Assembly: GCA_028280285.1 (NCBI GenBank)
Contig: JANQMA010000050.1
Location: 1 to 38,054 of the forward strand
Direction: 5' to 3'
DNA length: 38,054 nucleotides
Origin: Candidatus Omnitrophota bacterium
GTDB lineage: Bacteria; Omnitrophota; Gorgyraeia; Zapsychrales; Zapsychraceae
Shown here: piece by piece, positions 1 to 9,500 of the stretch
Layout: the number at the start of each line of letters is the position of its first letter
How positions within the stretch are numbered: the stretch's first letter is position 1
The notes under the pieces: model-generated
Databases searched by the model: none
What the model was told of the DNA's origin: nothing
Seen by the model: the letters and a program-made list of their open reading frames with translations, nothing else
Made by a program: the position numbers and the translations under genes

Positions 1-84
1 ACGGGTTAATGTATTGCTCATTGGTAACCATCCTTTACTTATTCACTATTGTAAACGGTTACCCGAATTGTGACAATATACAAG

Positions 85-167
85 GGGCGGATCGTGATCC
101 GCCCTATAAAAAATAGTGCCTTGCACTATTTTTTATGTGATAAATTAGGGGCGCTCACGAGCGCCCC
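85..167. repeat. Cluster of three consecutive hairpins, two REP-like: GGGCGGATC-GT-GATCCGCCC (85-104), ATAAAAAATAGTGC-CTT-GCACTATTTTTTAT (106-136), GGGGCGCTC-AC-GAGCGCCCC (148-167)
   Basis: Perfect inverted repeats read directly; first and third share a GGGGCG...CGCCCC frame with different inner bases that remain paired. Confidence 0.8.
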
Positions 168-273
168 CTACGCATTTTTTGTTACAATCCAATCTTTAAT
201 CCTTCCAACACCTTACATCCCTTTTTTAATTGACAATCCCGGCGAAATATACTATTGTAAGGGCTCGTTGGGT

Positions 274-343
274 TAAAGGTGAAGGGTGAAAGGTGAAAGT
301 AGAACCTTACATCTTTTATCTTTAACCTCTAACCTTTCACCTA
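274..343. repeat. Heptamer-built hairpin A (word ~AAGGTGA)
   Basis: Left arm aaggtga-agggtga-aaggtga-aagtaga; right arm reverse complement taggtga-aaggtta-gaggtta-aagataa. Confidence 0.75.
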
Positions 344-348
344 ATTTT

Positions 349-3300
349 ATGAATACTCTTCAAAAAGTAGTCATATCTCTCTTTTTTCTTTTTTTCATAG
401 TTTCCCCCACAGATGCGTTTGCATCCAAAAAAATAGTTTCCAACACAGATTTTTATATTCCGGATACAAAACTCGGGAGTAACCCGCTCCAATCCATTAA
501 TCGCATCAAAGCAACCCACCAGGCGATTATCAATCGTATCAATACGCTTTTAGCCAACGTTAAAGAAGAAGAGTGTAAAAAACTTGATTGCGCATCAGTG
601 CACGAACTGTATAACATTCTGGATGGTTTAAGCGAATGGATGAGTGCCACATGGTCTTGTCTTAAAAATGCTGAAAAGTACGCGAAAGAAAATGCACGCC
701 GTCACGCATTTTCAGCAGATCGTATGAAATCACATGCCGAAGATTTAACCAATCTTCAATGGTGGGCCAAATATGGCCAAAACTTCTCTGAAAAACTTTT
801 TGCAACGGCAAACTTCCTCGATATTGGTGATTCTGTCAAAAAAGGTGATTATGGGGACGCCCTTGAAAAGACGGGACGAACGGGAACGGTTATGGCGACA
901 TCAGGTAATGATGAAGCAAATCTTGCGACTGGTATTGGTCTTTCAGGTATGGAAAAAGATCCACGCAAAGGCGGGCTTAAAGCAACATTTCAAGCACTTA
1001 ACTATGTCGCTAAAAAAGATATTGCTAATCGTACTGAGCGCATTAAAGGAATGCATCAGGAAGTACAAGAGCAAGATAAGTGGAAAGCTCAGTGGGAGCA
1101 GCACAAAAATTACATCGATGGTGGTATCGCACTTATTGAGGGGTTACGCAAGCAAATTTGGGACGCGCGGTCTAAAGTGCATGAGCTGGCCATTGATTGC
1201 GGCCAAAAAGAAAGTGCGGGTTGCCATAAAGCTTACGAAGCGGCTCTTGATCGGGCCAGTGCAGACTATAAAAAGGCAATGGATGCGATTGATACAGAAG
1301 TTGGCAAGGTTCAAGATGAGCTTAAAGAAAGTTACAAAAAGACCGACGAGCTCACCAAAAAAGCACTTGAAACAATTGATTCTAAACGCGATATGCAAAA
1401 GAAAATGGATCAGAAAAATCCAGATCTGGAAGCCTACCGCAAAGCCCAACGCACATATGACAATGCGAAAAAACTGTTAAGTGAAATACGCGCCGATCGC
1501 CGCAAATCCGGCATCAGCGGAGGCGGTCAAACACACATCGAAACCGACGCGATGAATAAAATGTCTCAAGCGCGTGCGGATATGGAGAAGCTTGAGCGTG
1601 AGAAAAATATTTCAAAATTAGAAAAAGATGAAAGTGCACTTGCGAAGAATATAGAGAAAGCGCAAAAAGAACCAAAGAAACTTTTAGATCAAGCCGATAA
1701 GATCCGCGAGGGGCGGAATGCGATTAAAAAGCGTTTAGATGCAGCCAAGAAAAAAGCCGAGGAAAAGCGTAAAGCCGCTGAAAAAAAATACAATGATCAA
1801 TTAGCAGCTGCGAATGATAAGTTTAGCTCATGTTTGAGCCGATCAGTTAAAGGTGCTTCTGGCGCTAAAGGCTCGGTAGATAGAGTATTTAAAAAAGGCG
1901 GTGATGCTTTAGGTTGGGGCGTTGATTGCATGAATAATTGCGCGGCTGCTTTTAACAATGCATCTAATGCCATTGCCAAGTTTCAATTTACATATAAGGA
2001 AGATCCAAATTGTGGTAAAGAAGATGGACTACGCGCACCGCGTGATGGCGGTCCGATTAAAAGTGGACTAAATGATCCGGGATTTACAAAAGGGTTGCGT
2101 GATGCACCGCAAGCTACTGCTGCGGGACCAACCAAAGGTGTTGTGCGTGAACTAGCCCCGGGCACTGGTCAAAAGGGTATTAAAGGGATTACCGATCAGC
2201 CGACCAAAAGCAATTTCCAACGTGACTTTGGTGATTTAATCAGCGGTAAATCCGATGAGGGACCTGACCCATGTAAGTCTGCTGAACCAAAAGGCATGAC
2301 ACGTGATTATAAAGAATGTTCGCTCAGCTGTAATACAGTTTGTTCGTACAAAACAACAGTCAACGGTGTTAACTGTTTTGCGTGCCAGCAAGGCGGCGGT
2401 CAAACTTGTAAAGATATCGGCGCGTTGGATTATCCAGCCAATTGGTGTGAGCCGGGCGGCGTATGCCATAAAGATCCTCTCTTTTATTGCGTCACACCTT
2501 ATGATGCGGTCGCGCCTGACCGCACCAAACTCAAATGTACAAACTGTAAAAAACGTCCTGACATGTGTTGGCAAAAAGTAAAGGACGGCACAACGACGTA
2601 TACCAATTGTAAACTCGGATGTTGGAATGGCACGTGTGTCTATAAGGGTAAGTACCGCGAACAAGAGTGGGATGGCACGGATGAATATATTCATTGTTAT
2701 GAATGTGTGACGCCGCCGCCACCGCCGAGCTGTGAAGATTTGAATTGGGGCTATGATTTTGAAGATGATTGTCTGCGTATGTGTGCTGATCCAGGATATT
2801 GCGTGGAAGTGCTTATGACCATGGGTGGTGACGACGGCAAAAAAGATGATGATGATGGTAAAAAAGGCGGCGGCGAAGGTGGCAAAGAGGGTGGTAAAGA
2901 AGGCGGTAAAGGCGGTGGCACGCGCACCCGCGGCGGCGGTGGAGGTCTTCCTCCTAAACCGGATCATCCAGGGCATCCGGGTGGACCGGGATCACCGGGC
3001 ACACCATTAACATCTGATGCGCGTCAGCCAGATAAGAAGGAAGAGAAAAAAGATCCGTGTGAAGAAGTATCTAAGGCGCTTAAAAATGCGGATGTATTAC
3101 CACAAGAACATCCAAATGATATTAAACGTCAACAAAAATGGACGAAAATACTTAAGGAAGCTGTTGAGAAATTTAAGAAAAAAGCCGGGCCGATTAATAA
3201 ACAATTAACTAAGCAAAGAGCCAAAGTTGAGTCTTATGGTAAGCAAGCCAATGCGGCCGCGGCTGACTATAAGAAGAAAAAAGCACTTTGGAAGTCAAAG

Positions 3301-6300
3301 CCAGGCCTTGGCGGGTATACAACGCGCCTTGAAAATGAGATGAATGCAGCGAAAAAAGTAATGGAGCGGGCTAATGTAGCGTATAAAGATGCTAAAACGA
3401 ATTTGGCACGCCAAGAAGCAAGTTTTGGCCGCAGTTTAGCGCCTTTACGTCGCGAAGTTCAGCGCGCAGCTTACCAGGCAGATCCGAATCTTAAAAAAGC
3501 AGCGGCCGCTGAACGCACTGATCAAATGTATGAGGCAGAGAGAGATTTAGCGCATCTTAAGCAATCACGTCAAATTAGTAACAAGGAATTTGAAAAGCAG
3601 CGCGCTGATCTGCAAAAGACAATTAATCGTGGTGGTAAGAAAGCTGAGCGAGCGCAGACAGAACTTGAGAATTTAAATCGTGGGCAAAAAGAATGGAATG
3701 CGATTTATGATCGTCGTGAACGTAATCTGAAAAAAGATATTAAACGCATGACACAAGATAATGGCGAGCTTGATGTGGGGCCGATTAATGAAGCGGAGTC
3801 TTTATTTAAGAGCATGGGGGAAAGTGCAGCCAATATTAGGCATGAGCGCAATAAACTTGTTAAATTGCGCAGACATATGCAGAAAGCCGTCGACAATAAT
3901 TGCCCGCCGAAAGGTGCTGCCGATGTGATTAAAGTTCTTGATCAAAAGATGAAGGAAATGGAGGAAATTGAAGCCAATCTTTCTGATAAGCAAAGAGAAA
4001 TTGATCGCGGCTTCCCGCTCTCTCGCGAAGATCAACAACGTATTGCCAACAGTGCTTCTCAAATCGCTAATGGTTCAAAGAAAATGGGTGCGGTTAAAGA
4101 TACATCCGATTTCTTCCTGGAAACATTAGGGGATGAAGTTGTAAGAACGATCACCGATCCGCGTGTCTCGACGAAGAAAGCGTTCTGGTATTCGGTTGGG
4201 GTTGTGCAAGGTGTGGGTAAAGCGATTAAAGGATTGATTGATTTAGGTGTGGGAACACTTGATCTGCTTGGCGAACAAGCAGCCATGGCGCTTGGTTTTG
4301 AAGATGGTGGTATTTTTGGTTCCGATGCAACCAAAACACTACAGAAAATTTTAGGTGTGGTTGACGGCAATGTGAATTTGGATGGTCTTGAAAAATTAGC
4401 GCAAGCCATCGATAAGGCACTTGCTAAACAAACTAAGAAGTTAATGCGTTCTAATGATTATGATAAGACTGGATCACAAGTTAGTGGCCAGGTTGTCGGA
4501 GAATTAGTTGTCGGCGATAAAGTGCTAAGTACAGCGATTAAAGGCGTATCAAGAGTCCGTAGTGTGCTTCGTTTGCCGACAGAGCTTAAAGGACCGAAGG
4601 TCCCAACCGGGCCGCCAAAGCCGCCAAAAACACCGAATGTCGATGACCTTGTTCCGCCAAAGACACCGGATAAGACTCCTGCAGGCACAGGGGCAGGTTC
4701 CCGTCGAGGAGCAGGCGCGGCGGATAATGCGGCCAAAGCCGATGGTCCAAAAGCAACACCAAAAGAACCAAATGCGCCGCCAAAGGTTGCCAAAGAACTT
4801 GATAATACCAAGCCACTTGAGAAAAAAGGAACAGCTAAAGAAAAGCTTGATGCTGATACGGCTAAGAAACTTGAAGAAGAAAATGGATTTAGAAAAGATC
4901 ATGCTGAGAATATGCATAAGTTTGCGCAAGAGCATGATGCCTTCCTTATAGTCCGTGACGGTAACCCGGATTCGGTTCGTCATATGAATAATCCGGACTT
5001 CATGCCAAAGCCGGTCACATCCAAAGCAAAGACAGCCAAAGTTGGACCAAAGAGTAATCAGGGACTCGTTGTCGATCCGACACATCCAACACAAGCGAAG
5101 TATTGGGATGATGCGATTTCTGAAGCGGCACTCGCGGGCGATACGAAAAAACTTAAATGGCTTAAAGAAAATCGTCGTAAAGCGATTAAAGAGTGGAATA
5201 ATTACGGCGACAAAATGAAGAAGAATGGTTACTTTGTGCAAGATAACGGGGTAATTGGATTTAAAGATCCGGAGACAGGAAAAGTCTTTAAAGGCATTCA
5301 CGGTGATTATGATTTACATGGTGTGTATAAAGCGGGAGCTGATGGCAAGGCTGCCGGTAAAGTTTCTTACGGTAGCGGGGACGCGATGCGTCCAGGGGGA
5401 TCGCCTCTGGAAGATGGGGCTGCGTTAAGAAAGCAGCTTAATGAAGCGATCGATCCGGACAAAAAATATATTCAGCATGGTGCGCAAGACGATTGGGTTC
5501 CGGATCCAAAATATGTGCCGAATAAACCGCCGGATCCACCGGCAACAATCTTCTTCCCGGATGGACGTCCGCCGAAGCGTTTAGAAACGCACGCGGATAT
5601 GAAGAAATTCTATGAAGAAGAAATGGGTATCAAGTTTGATTATCCGGATCCACCGGCTAAAAAAGGATTATCCAGTGGAACCGGTGCGGCAAAAGCACCG
5701 CCGACGCCGGCAGCGTCGACATTACCTGATTTTGATGGGGTAAAGATACCGGCAAAACCGGTGCAAGGACAGCCTAAAGTTTCGACGCACGCGCAGTCTA
5801 ATTCGAATTTAAATTTTGTTGATAATACAGGTAAGCAAGTTGAGTTAAAAACAGGAGATCATTTGGGTTCAGGTTCAACAAGTTCTGTGTATGTCGATGC
5901 CGCTAATCCGCAGCAAGTGATTCGCGTAACGGATACGATGGGTGATGTGGCCGAAGCAGCAAAGTTAGATCAATTTGGACGCAAGGTTGTAGAAGATGTG
6001 GCTCAACAAACAGACAGTATTCGTATTGTACGCCAGGTTGATCGCAAGGTTGTACAGAATCAACCGGGCTCACATTTAAACAATCATGTGGTTGAAATCG
6101 TTGAGAAGGCACAAAACGGAACGGCGAAAAGTATGATTGCCAAACAAGGCGGACAATTAACAGAAAAACAAGCCCAAGCCTTAAACAAAGCGGTGACAGA
6201 TTTAAATAATCGAGGCTATGCATGGCTCGACGCTAAACCGGATAATTATGGCTTTGAAAAAATTCCAGGCACAGATGATATTCGTGTGGTTGTGATTGAT

Positions 6301-6582
6301 CCGGGTGGAATTGTGCCGATGAAGAGTCCGGGCGCGGCCCGTAAAATGCAACACCGTATCCAAGCGCCAGACAAAGCATTTGTTGAAGGGTATAACAGTG
6401 TCGGCAATCAGCAGTTTAAAGATTTGTTCGCGGCTGAAGAATGGCAAAAGATTATTGATGTGCATGGGGGCGATATTGATTTAAAAAAATTAGGCGTCAG
6501 TTCAGCGCAAGATGTGAAATTTAATCCAAGTGGGAACATTGGCCAACCACGCGTTGGTCAGCTATTTAACGAAAGTTTATGA
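349..6582 (+). CDS. Giant secreted polymorphic-toxin-like protein: signal peptide, coiled coils, Cys-rich module, Gly/Lys linker, pre-toxin-like hydrophobic segment, edema-factor-like adenylyl cyclase-type domain, C-terminal protein-kinase-like domain
   Basis: ORF track 286..6582; ATG at 349 (MNTLQKVVISLFFLFFIVSPTDAFA) preferred over the GTG at 286, which lies inside hairpin A. Domain motifs: HAENMHKFAQEHDAFLIVRDGNP, GDYDL, QHGAQDDW; GSGSTSSVYV, WLDAKPDNYGF, VVVIDPGG. Confidence 0.85.
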   Translation: MNTLQKVVISLFFLFFIVSPTDAFASKKIVSNTDFYIPDTKLGSNPLQSINRIKATHQAIINRINTLLANVKEEECKKLDCASVHELYNILDGLSEWMSATWSCLKNAEKYAKENARRHAFSADRMKSHAEDLTNLQWWAKYGQNFSEKLFATANFLDIGDSVKKGDYGDALEKTGRTGTVMATSGNDEANLATGIGLSGMEKDPRKGGLKATFQALNYVAKKDIANRTERIKGMHQEVQEQDKWKAQWEQHKNYIDGGIALIEGLRKQIWDARSKVHELAIDCGQKESAGCHKAYEAALDRASADYKKAMDAIDTEVGKVQDELKESYKKTDELTKKALETIDSKRDMQKKMDQKNPDLEAYRKAQRTYDNAKKLLSEIRADRRKSGISGGGQTHIETDAMNKMSQARADMEKLEREKNISKLEKDESALAKNIEKAQKEPKKLLDQADKIREGRNAIKKRLDAAKKKAEEKRKAAEKKYNDQLAAANDKFSSCLSRSVKGASGAKGSVDRVFKKGGDALGWGVDCMNNCAAAFNNASNAIAKFQFTYKEDPNCGKEDGLRAPRDGGPIKSGLNDPGFTKGLRDAPQATAAGPTKGVVRELAPGTGQKGIKGITDQPTKSNFQRDFGDLISGKSDEGPDPCKSAEPKGMTRDYKECSLSCNTVCSYKTTVNGVNCFACQQGGGQTCKDIGALDYPANWCEPGGVCHKDPLFYCVTPYDAVAPDRTKLKCTNCKKRPDMCWQKVKDGTTTYTNCKLGCWNGTCVYKGKYREQEWDGTDEYIHCYECVTPPPPPSCEDLNWGYDFEDDCLRMCADPGYCVEVLMTMGGDDGKKDDDDGKKGGGEGGKEGGKEGGKGGGTRTRGGGGGLPPKPDHPGHPGGPGSPGTPLTSDARQPDKKEEKKDPCEEVSKALKNADVLPQEHPNDIKRQQKWTKILKEAVEKFKKKAGPINKQLTKQRAKVESYGKQANAAAADYKKKKALWKSKPGLGGYTTRLENEMNAAKKVMERANVAYKDAKTNLARQEASFGRSLAPLRREVQRAAYQADPNLKKAAAAERTDQMYEAERDLAHLKQSRQISNKEFEKQRADLQKTINRGGKKAERAQTELENLNRGQKEWNAIYDRRERNLKKDIKRMTQDNGELDVGPINEAESLFKSMGESAANIRHERNKLVKLRRHMQKAVDNNCPPKGAADVIKVLDQKMKEMEEIEANLSDKQREIDRGFPLSREDQQRIANSASQIANGSKKMGAVKDTSDFFLETLGDEVVRTITDPRVSTKKAFWYSVGVVQGVGKAIKGLIDLGVGTLDLLGEQAAMALGFEDGGIFGSDATKTLQKILGVVDGNVNLDGLEKLAQAIDKALAKQTKKLMRSNDYDKTGSQVSGQVVGELVVGDKVLSTAIKGVSRVRSVLRLPTELKGPKVPTGPPKPPKTPNVDDLVPPKTPDKTPAGTGAGSRRGAGAADNAAKADGPKATPKEPNAPPKVAKELDNTKPLEKKGTAKEKLDADTAKKLEEENGFRKDHAENMHKFAQEHDAFLIVRDGNPDSVRHMNNPDFMPKPVTSKAKTAKVGPKSNQGLVVDPTHPTQAKYWDDAISEAALAGDTKKLKWLKENRRKAIKEWNNYGDKMKKNGYFVQDNGVIGFKDPETGKVFKGIHGDYDLHGVYKAGADGKAAGKVSYGSGDAMRPGGSPLEDGAALRKQLNEAIDPDKKYIQHGAQDDWVPDPKYVPNKPPDPPATIFFPDGRPPKRLETHADMKKFYEEEMGIKFDYPDPPAKKGLSSGTGAAKAPPTPAASTLPDFDGVKIPAKPVQGQPKVSTHAQSNSNLNFVDNTGKQVELKTGDHLGSGSTSSVYVDAANPQQVIRVTDTMGDVAEAAKLDQFGRKVVEDVAQQTDSIRIVRQVDRKVVQNQPGSHLNNHVVEIVEKAQNGTAKSMIAKQGGQLTEKQAQALNKAVTDLNNRGYAWLDAKPDNYGFEKIPGTDDIRVVVIDPGGIVPMKSPGAARKMQHRIQAPDKAFVEGYNSVGNQQFKDLFAAEEWQKIIDVHGGDIDLKKLGVSSAQDVKFNPSGNIGQPRVGQLFNESL

Positions 6583-9500
6583 GACAGCACATACTAACAA
6601 TTAGTTTATTCGCATTTTTGATCAGCGCGACAAGTGTGTCCGCGAATCTTGGCGGTGAATTTGTGCACGGTACGGGCGGCAAGTCGACGGCCGCGGAAAC
6701 GTTTGGATACAAATATCAGAATGCTAAGGCGGCAGGAAAAGACGCATTTAATAAATTTGCCCGTGATGTGATGAAGAATGGTTCGGCGGACGAGAAAAAG
6801 ATGTTTGAAAATATGTACGAAGGTAAAAATCCTGCCGGACGGGAAATGCCGCAAGATAAAGATGGCAATCCGGTTGGATGGAATGGCGATCCGAATGATC
6901 CGGGCCCATCTGATTGGTCGGATTATATTGTTGAAACGGATGGAGCTGGAAATGTCACAGGGTTTAAAGAAAAGAATCATTACGAAATGGATGAAGATGG
7001 CGATGGTGTTGTCAGCGATGATGAGCGTCGGGAGTTTGAAGAGCAACGAACCGAAGAGTTGATGGAAGACATGCCGGAGGAGATGCGTGATGCGGTTGAA
7101 GAGGCGATGGATAAAGATGGTGATGGCAAGATTTCGAACGAAGAACGCAAAGAGTGGAATGACAATGAAGAAAATCGTCAAAACGGCGGGCCGCCTGGGC
7201 AAGTGCCGCCAATTGCGGATTGGGATAAAAATAATGACGGGAAACCGGATAAAGGATTTCAACTGTGGTGTTGGCAATGTGTGCCGGGCGTAGATGATTT
7301 AGATGAATGTCACCATGGGTGGCCGGGCAATTGCGATAACAATGGTTCGTGTACGATTGCGGAAATGTGTATTCAGGCCAATGAAGTGCATGGCGATCGT
7401 GCGTATGAATGTCATACGTGTGAATACATTAATGATCAACCGAATCCGTGCCTCGAAAAGGGCTTGTATCCAACGCCGGGATGTAATTCGGATTGCCGAC
7501 CGATTGATAATTGTCATGCGGTCCATATTGATCGCAATACCGGCGACCGTCGTTCTTCCACTATAATGCGCAGTGATCTTGTTTGTTATGAGTGTGGTCA
7601 ATATATAGAAGAAAAGCCGAAGTGTACGGATGGTTTGCTTGATGGTGTTTGTGACGGGCATATGTGTAAAGATGATGAAGAGTGTAAAACCGTTGGTGAT
7701 TTTTGTCATGTGTGTCTAAAGAAAAAACCAAAATGTCCTGATGGCACGGATTATGGTAAGTGCAATGAGTATAGTTGTACAAGCCAACAAGAATGTATTC
7801 AGCAAGGGGAGTGTTACTCTTGTAAAGATAAACCGCCGCCGCCAAATCATTGTGAAAGCGCAGAAATGTACAGCGGTGGCTGTCATGGTATTTGTGATGC
7901 GGATGAAGGGTGTGAGGAAAGTAAGGTAAAGGGGCAAGTATGTCATGAGTGTTTTGAATTGGAAGAGGAGGAAGAAGATGATCCTTGCGAGAAGGCTGAA
8001 CTTTATAAGGGTGGTTGTCCGGGGGCTTGTTCCGACGAGGAAATTTGCAATCCGCGTAAGATCGAAGGTGTGCAATGTCACGAATGTGAAGAAAAACCGG
8101 AAGAAGAATATGAGTGTAAAGACGGGTTGCTTGAAGGCGCTTGTGACGGACATAGTTGTAAAGATGATGAAGAATGTGTACAGGCTGGTCAGAACTGTCA
8201 TATGTGCGCGCCAAGAACACCTGATTGTAAAACCGGATTTACCGAAGGAAAGTGTCACGACTATACCTGCGCGAGTCATCAAAAATGTGTGGAGGAAAGC
8301 GGCTGTTTTAAATGTATTGAAACCGGCGAAGAAGAACCAAAAACGTGTGAGAGTGAAAATTTAAAACCAGGCGCATGCCCTGGAACTTGTGATGAAGGGT
8401 TTAATTGTTCCCCAATCGATTTAGCCGGTGGAGTTAAATGTCACAATTGCTATCCTATTGGTATGGGAGATACGTGTGCAGATCACGATTTACTTGATTC
8501 AATTTCATGTAATATTCAATGCGAAAGTGAACCAGGGTATGAATGTAAGCCGGTTAAAAAGTTGGGTAATGAACAATGCTATGAATGTGTTTCAAAGTAC
8601 ACATGTAACGAACAAGGTTTTAGATATGGGGAATGTGATGGCCATTCATGTGACAGCAATGAAGAGTGCGTGCCGGCGGGTAAAGGGTGTCATCAATGTG
8701 TTCAAAAGGAAACAGAAACATGTGCTACGCATGACTTAATGGATAGTATTTCGTGTCAAATTCAATGTGAGAGTGAAGAAGGATGGGAATGTGAGATTGT
8801 TAAAACAGTTGGCGATGAAGAATGTTCAAAGTGTGTTGAGAAGAAAAAGTCAACAAGTTGTTATTATATGCAGCAACAAGATGGCGGTTGTCCGGGGACA
8901 TGTGATTCTACCACGAAATGCGAGGAGTTTAACTATGACGGCGGTGTTAAATGCCATTGGTGTACGGCCAAAACAATTACCGAAGATCCTAAGTGTACAG
9001 ATGGTTTAGGTGTTGGTCCTTGCCCGGGTGATTGTCATGGAGAAATTTGTGTGCCGGCGGGTGAACATTGTCATACCTGCCGGGAAAAACAAAATTGTAT
9101 TGATCGTGATCTGATGACATTTGATGATTGCTCACGATGTTTGCAGTCAGGAGGTAAGTGTGTGGCGGCCGGCCGTGATGATTATGATACACCTTGTTAT
9201 CGTTGCCAGAGAGATACAGGTAATACGTGTACCGACGGCTATATGCCGGGTGGTTGTAATCCGTATGCTTGTCCATCCAATCAAACATGTCATCAAGCGA
9301 ACATGGGTGGACGCCTATGTCATGCTTGTCAGCTAAATGAGTCTATATGCCCTCCAGGGGCATCATCCGGTCAATGTGGTGTCAATGATACATGCCAAAG
9401 CAATGAAGAATGTTTAATGGCAGCGACCGAGATTCCTTGTCATACGTGCCGTATGAATATGACAAGCCAACCACAAGAAGATTTCATTAGCCTTGGCGAT

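Noticed and set aside
70-276. 68-aa ORF at the window start
   Set aside because: Entirely made of REP-like hairpins; no start context or domain evidence.
286-348. N-terminal extension of the first giant ORF from GTG 286
   Set aside because: Encoded by hairpin A; a canonical signal peptide starts at ATG 349.
2236-8282. Long minus-strand ORFs (e.g. 2236-2976, 4549-5301, 6606-7277, 7561-8220, 7716-8282) and overlapping plus-strand ORFs such as 773-1480
   Set aside because: They lie inside giant, well-supported + strand CDSs and translate to low-complexity, biased peptides; shadow ORFs caused by repetitive or Lys/Cys-rich coding sequence.
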